Notes: generated by a model not told the origin, from the letters alone. Shown: positions 50,543 through 60,307, counted from the first letter of the stretch. The stretch: DNA of 64,000 nucleotides from Pantanalinema sp. GBBB05 (GCA_016743235.1 VRZD01000032.1:1-64000); one strand, 5' to 3'. A program made the numbers and translations.

Positions 50543-50576
50543 GAGGGGAGTCACAATACGACTCCTCTTATTTTTT
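50543..50576 (+). terminator. terminator after hemJ
   Basis: GAGGGGAGTC and GACTCCTCT pair (9 bp) and are followed by TTATTTTTT, a standard rho-independent terminator 35 bases past the hemJ stop. Confidence 0.88.
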
Positions 50577-50683
50577 GGCAAATTTTAGAATGACGATCGC
50601 ATTAACCAGTTGCAATCTAAAGTCAGTTACAGATATTTTACAAACCGTCAAACTAAGTTCTAACAAGGTTTTCATAAAAAAGC

Positions 50684-50712
50684 TTGACATAAACCTCAGT
50701 GGACGATAAGAG
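50684..50712 (+). promoter_or_regulatory. possible sigma-70 promoter of the porin gene
   Basis: TTGACA (50684-50689) and TAAGAG (50707-50712) are 17 bases apart. The start codon is at 50938, leaving a leader of over 220 bases. Another promoter closer to the gene cannot be excluded. Confidence 0.35.
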
Positions 50713-50873
50713 TTTATTGAGAGTTATTTTCACTTATTACGTAGTTCAGTTTCAACGGGTAAGCAGCGATTCGGAGTCTAGCCACTTGCCTCTCTAGCCA
50801 CTTAACCGGGGGAGGGGATCGGCAAACTAGCTAGCGACGCTGATTGTTACCTGGGACTAGAAAAACTATTTGA

Positions 50874-50894
50874 GAATGAGTATGATTCTCATTC
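50874..50894 (+). promoter_or_regulatory. Fur-box-like palindrome
   Basis: GAATGAG (50874-50880) and CTCATTC (50888-50894) flank TATGATT; the stretch GAGAATGAGTATGATTCTCA matches iron-box spacing well. It is 44 bases upstream of an iron-uptake porin gene, implying derepression under iron limitation. Confidence 0.75.
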
Positions 50895-50937
50895 TGGACT
50901 TAATAAGTGACTCTCTGTCACCTGTGAGGAGGATTCG

Positions 50938-52602
50938 ATGTCAAAGCAAACAAGAAAATTTTGGGTGGGTGGTAGTTCGGCGATGTTACTGGGGTTGTCG
51001 CTAGCGAGCACGGCGCAAGCCGAGGCGATCGACCCCATCACCGAAGTCAACTCTGTAGCGCAATTAGCCGTGGAGCAACCTGCGCCATCGCTGGGAATGG
51101 AGCAGGTTACGTCAGTCTCGCAACTGACTGATGTTCGCCCCACGGACTGGGCATTTCAAGCTTTGCAGTCTTTAGTCGAGCGTTACGGCTGTATTGTTGG
51201 CTATCCCGATCGTACCTATCGGGGCAACCGGGCGATGACTCGCTATGAGTTTGCCGCTGGTCTGAACGCCTGTATGGATAAGATCCAAGAACTGATTGCC
51301 GCCGCTACTGCCGATCTAGTCAAAAAAGAAGATCTACTCACCTTGCAACGCTTACAAGAAGAATTTGCCGCTGAACTAACAGCATTACGAGGTCGGGTTG
51401 ATGCGCTTGATGTGCGGACGGCGACGCTGGAGAAGCAACAGTTTTCTACCACAACTAAATTGAGTGGTGAAGTCGTCATGGCCGTGGTCGGGGTCGCCAC
51501 AGGAGACAATGCTGCTGGCGATTCAGTCCCCCGCAATCCTTTTTTAGGAACCCGCACGCGCCTGAACTTTGATACCAGTTTTACTGGAGAAGACTTACTG
51601 CGCACCCGTTTACAAGCGATCGGCTTCACAGATTTGTCCAATGAAACTCTAACTCCCGAAGGGACACTCCGGTTTAGCTCTGGTTTTTTGGGTAGTGAGT
51701 CGAACAGTGTGGGAATTGATGCCCTGTTGTATCAGTTTCCACTGGGGGAAAAAACTACCGTCATCATTGAGGCCAATGCTGGAGCTGCCGATGATTTCAC
51801 AGACACCATCAATCCTTTCCTGGATGGTGATGGCGGCACAGGCGCACTGACTAACTTTGGCACCCGCAACTCGATCTACTACCTACTGGATGGGACGGGG
51901 CTAGGTGTTCGTCATGCCTTCAATGACAAACTTGAACTGAGTGCTGGTTATTTAGCCAGTGAAGCTGCCGATCCCAGTCCCGGAGCTGGCTTATTTAATG
52001 GTCCTTATGGTGCGATCGCCCAACTGACCTTCAAGCCTACCGAAGCGATCGCTCTCGGGTTGACCTACGTTCACGCCTACAACAATGACTTCACTGCCAA
52101 TGGCGCTACCGGCAGTAATCGGGCCAACCTTCGCAGTTTCCTGGCTTCCGAACTCAGCGGCGTTGAAGCCGATGTCCCTGTTTCCAGCAATGCCTATGGT
52201 CTATCAGCCTCCTGGCAAATTAATCCCAAGATTGTCTTGAATGGCTCCGTTGGCTATACCACCACCCGAACTCTAGCTTCCTTAAATGGTTTAGTTCCCA
52301 GAGGCGACCTATCCATTTGGAATTGGTCAGTTGGGTTAGCCTTTCCTGACTTAGGGAAAACAGGCAGCGTCGCCGGGCTAATTGTCGGCATGGAACCCAA
52401 AGTGACTCGGATTAAAGGTCCCTTAGAAGATGCGATCGGAGAGGATGAAGATACATCACTCCACATTGAAGCCTTTTACCAGTACCAGCTTTCCGACAAT
52501 ATCGCTATCACTCCCGGCGTCATCTGGCTCACGGCTCCCGATCATAATAATGACAACAAGGATCTAGTGATTGGAACGCTCCGGGCAACATTTACGTTCT
52601 AG
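50938..52602 (+). CDS. SLH/OprB-type iron uptake porin
   Basis: The 554-residue outer-membrane protein starts at ATG 50938 behind GAGGAGG. A signal peptide spans MLLGLSLASTAQAEA. One SLH domain (about 60-120: LTDVRPTDWAFQALQSLVER, GYPDRTYRGNRAMTRYEF) anchors it to the wall. A coiled coil follows (LQRLQEEFAAELTALRGRVD). An OprB-like beta barrel covers about 165-554 and ends in LRATFTF, a proper C-terminal Phe. The Fur box upstream suggests that it imports iron or iron complexes. Confidence 0.9.
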   Translation: MSKQTRKFWVGGSSAMLLGLSLASTAQAEAIDPITEVNSVAQLAVEQPAPSLGMEQVTSVSQLTDVRPTDWAFQALQSLVERYGCIVGYPDRTYRGNRAMTRYEFAAGLNACMDKIQELIAAATADLVKKEDLLTLQRLQEEFAAELTALRGRVDALDVRTATLEKQQFSTTTKLSGEVVMAVVGVATGDNAAGDSVPRNPFLGTRTRLNFDTSFTGEDLLRTRLQAIGFTDLSNETLTPEGTLRFSSGFLGSESNSVGIDALLYQFPLGEKTTVIIEANAGAADDFTDTINPFLDGDGGTGALTNFGTRNSIYYLLDGTGLGVRHAFNDKLELSAGYLASEAADPSPGAGLFNGPYGAIAQLTFKPTEAIALGLTYVHAYNNDFTANGATGSNRANLRSFLASELSGVEADVPVSSNAYGLSASWQINPKIVLNGSVGYTTTRTLASLNGLVPRGDLSIWNWSVGLAFPDLGKTGSVAGLIVGMEPKVTRIKGPLEDAIGEDEDTSLHIEAFYQYQLSDNIAITPGVIWLTAPDHNNDNKDLVIGTLRATFTF

Positions 52603-52757
52603 TTCGGTTGGTTGAAGGTAAGAAGGTAGGGAGTTGAGGAGGATGAGGGAGATAAGGAAGAACCAAAAGACGGTATAGCGTCCCTACCTTCTCTCCCTCC
52701 GCCATCTCCCCTAACTTCCCAACCTCCCCCCTCTTCTCCCTCTGCCCAATCTCCCAC
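52603..52757. repeat. purine/pyrimidine-biased inverted repeat between convergent genes
   Basis: AGAAGGTAGGGA (52621-52632) pairs with TCCCTACCTTCT (52681-52692). The first half of the spacer is nearly all purine, the second nearly all pyrimidine. It lies between two convergent genes and may act as a terminator or form H-DNA. Confidence 0.55.
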
Positions 52758-53270
52758 CTAATCCTGAATCTCCAGCGTGAACAAATAACTGCCTAACAGT
52801 TCTTGCTCTGACCACAGTTCATATTCCAGCATCAAGAAGCGAGGGAGGGGATTACCTTTTAGGTGCAGAAAACGCGTGAAATTGTGCAGGCAGAACTGTT
52901 CAGTTGGTTGATCATCCGTGGCGGCTAACCAATAGCGGCTAGAACCAAACATATTCAGTTGAAACAGATGGCGATAGCTAAACTGACCATTGCCTTGCAT
53001 CGTGAGGGTGGCACGGTAAGGAGAGAATTCTAGCCAAAGTAGGCGGGGGGTAGTGACTGCCGAAATTGGAGACTGAAGCGGTTGCACAGCAGGAAGCAAT
53101 TGCTCGGTTAGGCTGGGATCACGATCGAGGACTAAGGGCTCCGTTAGCACTAAATGAAAGCGATCGTGGTCATGTTGGTAAAGCGTGGCAACGGTTTCTA
53201 GTTCTGAACAGATCGGCAAATCCGCCGAGGTTAAAGAGACACAGACGGATTTGCGGTGTTGAGTCAACAT
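52758..53270 (-). CDS. cyanobacterial hypothetical protein
   Basis: The 170-residue protein (MLTQHRKSVCVSLTSADLPI) is rich in strands and aromatic residues (FRLSH-type positions include GQFSYRHLFQLNMFG and YWLAATDDQPTEQFCLHNFT). No catalytic pattern or membrane helix is seen. It resembles cyanobacteria-only hypothetical proteins. Function is unknown. It is divergent from aroA. Confidence 0.6.
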   Translation of the reverse strand: MLTQHRKSVCVSLTSADLPICSELETVATLYQHDHDRFHLVLTEPLVLDRDPSLTEQLLPAVQPLQSPISAVTTPRLLWLEFSPYRATLTMQGNGQFSYRHLFQLNMFGSSRYWLAATDDQPTEQFCLHNFTRFLHLKGNPLPRFLMLEYELWSEQELLGSYLFTLEIQD

Positions 53271-53367
53271 AAGGTCAGCTTGGGCTAACAGCTAATCGCT
53301 AATTACTAAACGCTGATTAAAGGGTAGGATTACTAACGCAGTTTCAAATTAAGCCTACCCGATCCCC

Positions 53368-54741
53368 ATGGCAGTTCTGAATGTGATTTCACTGGATCGT
53401 TCTTCGAGTCAGCATACGTTGACGATCGTTCCCCCCAGGTCAGGGTTAGCCCTCCAGGGACGCATTCAAGTACCAGGCGATAAATCGATTTCCCATCGGG
53501 CGTTAATGTTAGGGGCACTGGCGGAAGGGGAAACGATAATTCGGGGACTATTGTTAGGCGAAGATCCTCGCAGCACAGCCAGTTGCTTTCAGGCAATGGG
53601 AGTCACGATCTCGGAGCTAAACTCTCATGAAGTGAGAGTTCAGGGCATTGGCTTAGGCAATTTATTGGAGCCAGGTGATGTGCTGAATGCTGGCAATTCT
53701 GGCACTACCCTCCGGCTGATGTTAGGGATTCTGGCATCCCATCCCGATCGCTTTTTCATAGTCACAGGAGATGATTCGTTGCGATCGCGCCCGATGTCCC
53801 GAGTTGTCAAACCCTTACAGCAAATGGGGGCAGAAATCTGGGGACGCAAGGATGGGGCGTTAGCGCCGTTAGCGGTTCGGGGACAGGCTCTTCGCCCAAT
53901 TCACTACCAATCTCCAGTGGCGTCAGCCCAGGTGAAATCCTGTATTCTGCTCGCCGGACTAATGACCGAAGGACAAACAACGGTTACAGAACCTGCTTTA
54001 TCTCGCGATCACAGTGAACGGATGCTACGAGCCTTCGGGGCGAACATCAGCGTTGATCCAGATACCTGTAGTGTGACGGTTACCGGTGGAGCCAAGTTAC
54101 ATGGGCAAACGGTTGTTGTTCCCGGTGATATTAGTTCGGCAGCATTCTGGTTAGTTGCCGGAGCGATCGTTCCTGGTTCTGATCTCACGATTGAAAATGT
54201 GGGGATCAATCCCACCCGCACGGGAGTTTTGGAAGTTCTAGAAGCAATGGGTGCCCACATTACCCAAGAAAATCCCCGCGAAGTGGCGGGAGAACCTGTG
54301 GCTGATTTGCGAGTGCGGTATGCCGGAACTAGCGATCGCGCGCCTCTGCAAGCCTGCACGATCGCCGGAGATGTGATCCCCCGCTTGATTGACGAAATTC
54401 CGATTCTGGCTGTTGCCGCGACCTTTGCCGAAGGCACGACGGTAATCCGAGATGCGGCAGAGTTACGGGTGAAGGAAAGCGATCGGATTGCGGTGATGGC
54501 GAACCAACTCAACCGCATGGGTGCTCGTGTCACCGAACGGCCGGATGGCATGGAAATTGTTGGCGGTACGCCCCTCCAAGGCATGGAAGTCGATAGCTAT
54601 ACCGATCACCGGATTGCCATGAGTTTAGCGATCGCAGCATTGGCAACCACGGGTAGCACGGTGATCCAACGGGCGGAAGCGGCTTCGATTTCCTACCCGG
54701 AGTTTGTTGCCACGTTGCAAAAGGTTTGTGGAGAGGGGTAG
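53368..54741 (+). CDS. aroA: 3-phosphoshikimate 1-carboxyvinyltransferase (EPSP synthase)
   Basis: The 457-residue enzyme makes EPSP from shikimate-3-phosphate and PEP. Motifs: VPGDKSISHRALMLGALAEG near the N-terminus, NAGNSGTTLRLMLG, DDSLRSRPMSRVVKPLQQMG, and DHRIAMSLAIAALA near the C-terminus. All substrate-binding residues appear present. The PGDKSISHR and RPM patterns look like class II EPSPS; glyphosate tolerance is plausible but unproven. Length is normal with a short N-terminal extension. Confidence 0.95.
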   Translation: MAVLNVISLDRSSSQHTLTIVPPRSGLALQGRIQVPGDKSISHRALMLGALAEGETIIRGLLLGEDPRSTASCFQAMGVTISELNSHEVRVQGIGLGNLLEPGDVLNAGNSGTTLRLMLGILASHPDRFFIVTGDDSLRSRPMSRVVKPLQQMGAEIWGRKDGALAPLAVRGQALRPIHYQSPVASAQVKSCILLAGLMTEGQTTVTEPALSRDHSERMLRAFGANISVDPDTCSVTVTGGAKLHGQTVVVPGDISSAAFWLVAGAIVPGSDLTIENVGINPTRTGVLEVLEAMGAHITQENPREVAGEPVADLRVRYAGTSDRAPLQACTIAGDVIPRLIDEIPILAVAATFAEGTTVIRDAAELRVKESDRIAVMANQLNRMGARVTERPDGMEIVGGTPLQGMEVDSYTDHRIAMSLAIAALATTGSTVIQRAEAASISYPEFVATLQKVCGEG

Positions 54742-54789
54742 AGAGTTTGGGGAGATGAGGACGGTGGGGGAGATGGGGAAGGTACTCGG

Positions 54790-55509
54790 TTAGGGACGGT
54801 AAGCCAGGGTTTCCTGGGCACAGTTCTCTATAGTTGCAGGTTGGATCGTGACGGTAACTTCTTTGTAACCGGCGGTATTTAAGAGTTGGGAAACCACTAG
54901 CTTGGCGCGATCGCTCGCCTGGTTGAGAATTCCCCCTTGGCAGGCGGCTTGGGTGATCTGCTTCAGGGCTTCTTGTTGGGCGCGGCTTTGCAGGTCGGGA
55001 CCCACATCAGGACCTAAGCCGAGCCAACCCCGATCGTAGTCATAAACTTTGGAGCGGTTGACATCAATTTTGCTATCTAGCAACCGGGGGGCAGGCAGTT
55101 GAATTGCGAGGCGATCGCCCTCGACTTGCACATTTGCGGCAGTCAGTTGACTCAGATCTACCCCTGCCTGAACTTCGCCCTGAGCAATGTAAAGTAGCTT
55201 AGTTTTAAAGGACAGCGCACTAAAGGAAACTTCCTGCTCCGACGGCACAACCGCTTGCATAGTAAATACGGCTGTGGTTAGTTCGCTGGCATCCCGTACC
55301 TGTTGCACCACCAGCGATGCCACATCGACTTTCGGAGCAGCTTGAGAAATACTCAACCAGGAAGTTAACCCACCGAGCCAACGATCGCCCGTTTTCCAAA
55401 CTTCGTAGGTCAGTAGCGATCCGGCTAATACTGTTCCCCCCAGTAACATTAGCGTTAGATCTCGAATCCGATTACCTTTTGTCCGTTGTTCGGGATTCTG
55501 ATCGATCAT
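54790..55509 (-). CDS. DUF4230 membrane-anchored protein
   Basis: The 239-residue protein is started at ATG 55509 (a GTG at 55518 is possible). One helix at about 18-37 (LTLMLLGGTVLAGSLLTYEV) anchors a soluble domain with VVQQVRDASELTTAVFTMQA and YDYDRGWLGLGPDVGPDLQS, the DUF4230 pattern. The domain is exposed outside the cytoplasm. Function is unknown. The purine-rich spacer between it and aroA may terminate both genes. Confidence 0.8.
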   Translation of the reverse strand: MIDQNPEQRTKGNRIRDLTLMLLGGTVLAGSLLTYEVWKTGDRWLGGLTSWLSISQAAPKVDVASLVVQQVRDASELTTAVFTMQAVVPSEQEVSFSALSFKTKLLYIAQGEVQAGVDLSQLTAANVQVEGDRLAIQLPAPRLLDSKIDVNRSKVYDYDRGWLGLGPDVGPDLQSRAQQEALKQITQAACQGGILNQASDRAKLVVSQLLNTAGYKEVTVTIQPATIENCAQETLAYRP

Positions 55510-55683
55510 GCCGCTCACCCGCCTTTTTACTCGTAGGGTATCAGACAGTATTTTTGTACTATATCAATAGTGCGACCATACCGCCACACTTTACTGTAGC
55601 AAGAACAACCCTGATGCATCGCCTAGTTAGTATACTGAAGGCTCAACCATACTGTATTTCATAACTGAACCCATTATTCAAAC

Positions 55684-58332
55684 ATGCAGCCCACAGACCC
55701 GAATAAGTTTACTGACAAAGCTTGGGAAGCAGTCGTCCAGTCACAGGATGTTGCCCGGCGGTTTGTGCATCAGCAGCTTGAAGTCGAACACTTGATCATT
55801 GCGTTGTTAGAGCAACAGGATGGCTTGACAGCCAAGGTGTTGACGCGGGCAGGAGTGGATGTGCCACGGATTTCGCAACAGATTGAGGATTTTGCCAAAC
55901 GGCAGCCCAAAGTACCAAACAGTGATCAGCTTTATCTGGGACGCAATTTAGATATCCTGCTCGATCGCGCCGATAAAACTCGGCAAACCTGGCAGGATGA
56001 ATTCATCTCCGTCGAACATTTTCTGATGGGATTTGTCTCTGACCCCCGGTTGGGCTTGCGGTTGTTGCGGACATTCAATATTGATCCCGATCGTATGGAA
56101 GCGGTAATTCGGGAAGTGCGGGGGAGTCAGAAAGTCACCGATCAAAATCCCGAATCTCGCTATGGAGCGTTAGAGAAATATGGACGGGATCTAACCGAAG
56201 CCGCCCGAGCCGGCAAAATTGACCCCGTGATTGGACGGGATGAAGAAATTCGTCGCGTTGTCCAGGTACTTTCACGGCGCACCAAGAATAATCCGGTGTT
56301 AATCGGAGAACCGGGAGTGGGTAAAACGGCGATCGCGGAAGGATTGGCACAACGAATTGTGAATGGGGATGTGCCGGAGTCGCTGAAAAACCGCTTACTC
56401 ATTGCCCTGGATATGGGGTCGCTAATTGCCGGAGCTAAGTATCGCGGCGATTTTGAAGATCGGCTGCGATCGGTTTTAAAGGAAGTGATCAACTCCGATG
56501 GTCAGATTGTCCTGTTTATTGATGAGCTACATACGGTAATTGGCACTGGGTCAACCCAAGGCGCGATGGATGCCGGAAACTTATTGAAACCAATGCTGGC
56601 TCGGGGCGAACTGCGGTGTATCGGCGCGACGACGCTGGATGAATATCGCAAATATATTGAGAAAGATGCCGCTCTAGAACGGCGCTTCCAGCAGGTATTT
56701 GTCGATCAGCCCAGCGTCGAAGACACGATCTCGATTCTGCGGGGACTGAAGGAACGCTACGAAGTCCATCATGGTGTCAAGATCACCGACTCTGCGTTAG
56801 TCGCCGCTGCCATGTTGTCCGATCGCTACATTTCCGATCGCTTTCTCCCCGATAAGGCGATCGATCTGGTGGATGAAGCCGCTGCCAAGTTAAAGATGGA
56901 AATCACCTCCAAACCAACGGAGCTGGAAGTCATCGATCGGCGGATCATGCAACTGGAAATGGAAAAACTGTCGCTGAAGGGCGAAGATACCCTCGCCTTT
57001 GCCGCTAATCGGGGTTCCAAAGATCGGCTTGATCGCATCGAGCAGGAAATTGCCGACCTATCGAAGCGACAGACTGAGCTGGATTCCCAATGGCAGGGCG
57101 AAAAGCAACTGCTGGAGCAAATCAAAAGTCTGAAGGAAGAAGAAGATAAACTGCGGGTACAGATTGAACAGGCGGAACGCGCCTACGATCTGAATACCGC
57201 TGCGCAACTAAAGTATGGCCGACTAGAATCCGTTCAGCGCGATCGAGAAGCCAAAGAAGCGGAGTTATTGGATATTCAGGCGCGGGGTTCCACTCTACTA
57301 CGAGAACAGGTCACCGAATCTGACATTGCCGAAATTGTGGCGCGGTGGACAGGAATTCCGGTAAATCGGTTACTGGAATCGGAACGACAAAAGCTGCTAA
57401 ACCTGGAAAAACATTTGCATCAACGGGTGATCGGACAATCGGAAGCGGTAGAAGCGGTAGCCGCAGCGATTCGCCGAGCCCGAGCAGGAATGAAGGATTT
57501 AGCGCGACCGATCGGTTCGTTCCTATTTATGGGACCTACGGGAGTCGGCAAAACTGAACTAGCCCGAGCGTTAGCCCAATTCCTATTTGACTCGGATGAT
57601 GCCTTAGTGCGGATTGATATGTCCGAGTACATGGAGAAGCATTCCGTTGCCCGATTAGTCGGTGCGCCTCCCGGTTATGTCGGTTATGAGGAAGGCGGAC
57701 AATTATCAGAAGCCGTGCGGCGACATCCCTATTCGGTGGTGCTATTTGATGAAGTCGAAAAAGCCCATCCCGATGTGTTTAACATTCTGCTACAAGTGCT
57801 GGATGATGGGCGAATTACGGATTCCCAGGGTCGCACGGTAGACTTTCGCAATACCGTGATTGTCATGACCAGTAACATCGGCAGCGATCATATTCTGGAT
57901 GTGTCTGGGGATGATTCTCGCTACGAAGAAATGCGATCGCGGGTGATGGAAGCCTTGCGGAAACATTTCCGTCCCGAATTTCTCAATCGCGTCGATGATT
58001 TGATTTTGTTCCATACCCTCGATCGTGGCGAACTGAGTCAAATTGTCGGACTGCAAATCAAGCGGATTCAAGCTATGCTGGCAGACCAGAAGTTGCGCTT
58101 GGAGATTACCCAGTCGGCTCAGGATCATATTGCCGATGCGGGCTATGATCCGGTTTATGGTGCCCGTCCGCTCAAACGCGCCATTCAACGCCAGTTACAA
58201 AATCCGATCGCCACCAAGATTCTGGAAAATACCTTTGCCGAAGGCGACACGATCGTTATTGATGTCGTGGATGGCAAATTAGCGTTCACGAAAAAAGCCG
58301 TAGCTGTCAGTAACCAGCCAGCATTAACGTGA
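55684..58332 (+). CDS. clpB: ClpB disaggregase
   Basis: The 882-residue AAA+ chaperone rescues aggregated proteins with DnaK. Order: N domain with two Clp repeats (about 1-150), NBD1 with Walker A GEPGVGKT (about 206-213) and DELHT, a coiled-coil middle domain (about 400-525), NBD2 with Walker A GPTGVGKT (about 616), and a C-terminal small domain. All catalytic residues are present. A heat-shock-responsive role is expected; no CIRCE element was found upstream. Confidence 0.96.
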   Translation: MQPTDPNKFTDKAWEAVVQSQDVARRFVHQQLEVEHLIIALLEQQDGLTAKVLTRAGVDVPRISQQIEDFAKRQPKVPNSDQLYLGRNLDILLDRADKTRQTWQDEFISVEHFLMGFVSDPRLGLRLLRTFNIDPDRMEAVIREVRGSQKVTDQNPESRYGALEKYGRDLTEAARAGKIDPVIGRDEEIRRVVQVLSRRTKNNPVLIGEPGVGKTAIAEGLAQRIVNGDVPESLKNRLLIALDMGSLIAGAKYRGDFEDRLRSVLKEVINSDGQIVLFIDELHTVIGTGSTQGAMDAGNLLKPMLARGELRCIGATTLDEYRKYIEKDAALERRFQQVFVDQPSVEDTISILRGLKERYEVHHGVKITDSALVAAAMLSDRYISDRFLPDKAIDLVDEAAAKLKMEITSKPTELEVIDRRIMQLEMEKLSLKGEDTLAFAANRGSKDRLDRIEQEIADLSKRQTELDSQWQGEKQLLEQIKSLKEEEDKLRVQIEQAERAYDLNTAAQLKYGRLESVQRDREAKEAELLDIQARGSTLLREQVTESDIAEIVARWTGIPVNRLLESERQKLLNLEKHLHQRVIGQSEAVEAVAAAIRRARAGMKDLARPIGSFLFMGPTGVGKTELARALAQFLFDSDDALVRIDMSEYMEKHSVARLVGAPPGYVGYEEGGQLSEAVRRHPYSVVLFDEVEKAHPDVFNILLQVLDDGRITDSQGRTVDFRNTVIVMTSNIGSDHILDVSGDDSRYEEMRSRVMEALRKHFRPEFLNRVDDLILFHTLDRGELSQIVGLQIKRIQAMLADQKLRLEITQSAQDHIADAGYDPVYGARPLKRAIQRQLQNPIATKILENTFAEGDTIVIDVVDGKLAFTKKAVAVSNQPALT

Positions 58333-58626
58333 GGGGATTTCCAGCTAGCCGCAACAAATCTGTCAACTCCGACGTCAGAAGTAGTACGATCGGGGACGCT
58401 AGAGTGGGTTGTCAAATTCTTTGATCCCCCCCGCCCCCTTAAAAAGGGAAAACAAGCCGTTCACAGTCCCCCTCTTTCTAGCGTTAGCGGCGTGGAGCAC
58501 GGGGATTTAGGGGAATCCAACACAGGAAGAGCAACAACAGGCTTTAAACCACTGCCTAGCGCTCACTAACCTGCAATTGGGACAGGTAGAGCCGTAACAA
58601 TTCACCATGCTAAGGAGCCACTGCCG
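58333..58626. repeat. G/C-run dispersed-repeat-like spacer
   Basis: The spacer contains CCCCCCGCCCCCTTAAAAAG and GGGGATTTAGGGG-type runs that look like dispersed repeats found between cyanobacterial genes. It could also serve as a clpB terminator (CCCTTAAAAAGGG). I saw no second full copy in this window. Confidence 0.45.
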
Positions 58627-59220
58627 TTGATCCTCGTTATCGATAACTACGACAGCTTTACTTATAATCTGGTGCAATACCTGGGCGAGTTAGGCGCCGA
58701 ATTTCCGATCGCGGCGGAGGTTCAGGTCTACCGCAATGATCAAATTTCATTAGACCAAATTCGGCAGTTGCGCCCGAATGGGATTGTGATTTCCCCAGGT
58801 CCAGGTCGCCCCGAGGATGCTGGAGTATCGCCACAAATTATCAAAGAATTGGGACCAGAGTTTCCCTTACTGGGGGTATGTTTGGGGCATCAAGGCATCG
58901 GGCTAGTCTTTGGGGGTAAGGTCGTAGCGGCACCCGTGTTAATGCATGGCAAAGTTTCTCCAGTGCATCACACCAACACAGGGGTTTTTCAAGGGTTAGA
59001 GAATCCGTTGACAGCAACCCGGTATCATAGTTTGGTGATTGAGCGGGAAAGCCTACCCGATGTGTTGGAAGTCACGGCCTGGGTAGACGATGGCACCATC
59101 ATGGGAGTCCGGCATCGCCACTATCCCCATGTCCAAGGTGTGCAATTTCATCCAGAAAGTGTCCTGACTATGTCTGGTAAACAGTTATTACGGAACTTTC
59201 TGGCAGCGATCGCACAGTGA
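58627..59220 (+). CDS. glutamine amidotransferase TrpG/PabA
   Basis: The 197-residue class I glutamine amidotransferase is started at TTG 58627, because AAGGAG lies nine bases upstream and the family begins ILVIDNYDSFTYNLVQYLGE. The nucleophile Cys is in GVCLGHQGIG (about 84), and the His-Glu pair in GVQFHPESVLT. It supplies ammonia to anthranilate or aminodeoxychorismate synthase. The partner subunit is not adjacent, so trpG and pabA cannot be separated; one protein often serves both. Confidence 0.9.
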   Translation: MILVIDNYDSFTYNLVQYLGELGAEFPIAAEVQVYRNDQISLDQIRQLRPNGIVISPGPGRPEDAGVSPQIIKELGPEFPLLGVCLGHQGIGLVFGGKVVAAPVLMHGKVSPVHHTNTGVFQGLENPLTATRYHSLVIERESLPDVLEVTAWVDDGTIMGVRHRHYPHVQGVQFHPESVLTMSGKQLLRNFLAAIAQ

Positions 59221-59310
59221 GCGGTGAACAGTTAACCATACTTAGGTGGTTGATCTGTAAACAACAGGTGAGCCGCAACTGACGACTGTTAATCATGTGG
59301 TGAGGAGATT

Positions 59311-60087
59311 ATGAAACGGCGGCAATTCGTGCGATACGCAGGAGCAGGAGCACTAACCAGCTTGGGATTAGGCTTCACCTCGGAACTATTCCCGGCTCAG
59401 GCACAAGCTGGGGGCTTATCAGTTCAGTGGTTAGGGCATACCTGTTTTTTGTTTAGCGGAGCTGGCAAGCGGATTTTGGTGAATCCGTTTCGATCTCTGG
59501 GCTGCACATCCGGCTATCGCCCTCCTAAAGTGGCAGCTGACCTAGTGATGATTAGTAGTCAACTACTGGATGAAGGGGCAGTCGAAATTCTTCCTGGCAA
59601 CCCGCGCTTGCTGTATGAACCCGGTGTCTATCAACTCAGTGGCACTCAAATTGAAGGGATTCGCACGGATCATGATCTGCTAGGCGGCAAACGCTTTGGC
59701 GTGAATGTAGTTTGGAAGTGGCAGCAAGGCGGCATCAATATCCTCCACATGGGCGGTGCCGCAGCTCCCATCACGGTAGAACAGAAAATTTTGATGGGGC
59801 GTCCCGATTTATTATTGATTCCGGTAGGGGGTGGTCCCAAAGCCTATGATCCTCAAGCCGCAAAGCAAGCGATCGATATTCTCCAGCCCAAAGTGATTGT
59901 TCCCACTCAATACCTGACTCAGGGTGCCAACAAAGATCGTGCTCGGTGTGATCTAGTTGCGGTGGATAATTTCCTCTCTGTCATGGGTGGTACTCCCGTG
60001 CGGCGAGTGGGTAATTCGATTAGCTTGAGTTCCAGAGATTTGCCTGCTAACGGCATGGTGATTAATGTCATGAGCTACTCTTTCTAA
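59311..60087 (+). CDS. Tat-exported MBL-fold protein with lost metal motif
   Basis: The 258-residue protein has a twin-arginine signal (KRRQFVRYAGAGALTSLGLG) and the UlaG-like metallo-beta-lactamase fold (VQWLGHTCFLFSGAGKRILV). The second metal-binding loop, normally T-H-x-H-x-D-H, is replaced by ISSQLLDEGAVE. Only scattered candidates such as TDHDLLGG remain. It probably no longer hydrolyses by a two-metal mechanism and may be a binding or structural protein outside the cytoplasm. Confidence 0.8.
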   Translation: MKRRQFVRYAGAGALTSLGLGFTSELFPAQAQAGGLSVQWLGHTCFLFSGAGKRILVNPFRSLGCTSGYRPPKVAADLVMISSQLLDEGAVEILPGNPRLLYEPGVYQLSGTQIEGIRTDHDLLGGKRFGVNVVWKWQQGGINILHMGGAAAPITVEQKILMGRPDLLLIPVGGGPKAYDPQAAKQAIDILQPKVIVPTQYLTQGANKDRARCDLVAVDNFLSVMGGTPVRRVGNSISLSSRDLPANGMVINVMSYSF

Positions 60088-60307
60088 AAACTCTGTATCG
60101 ACCTCTGCCTGCTGGCTTAATGGTTCCTGCCATCGGAAAGACTACTTTTTTTTGGGTAGACAGTTACTATGACGGATAAGGCGAGTCATCGTCTGCTAAG
60201 TAGATTTTGATTGGTTGACCATCGTGCCAATGCTGGTAGTTTCCTAGACTGACGAAACCTGCCAGGATTGCCGTGATGATGTACTAGTGAGCAGCAAGCG
60301 GGTAGAT

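Noticed and set aside
54009..54584. 191-codon leftward reading frame
   Set aside because: It lies wholly inside aroA on the opposite strand and is Ser/Pro/Arg-rich shadow sequence without family features.
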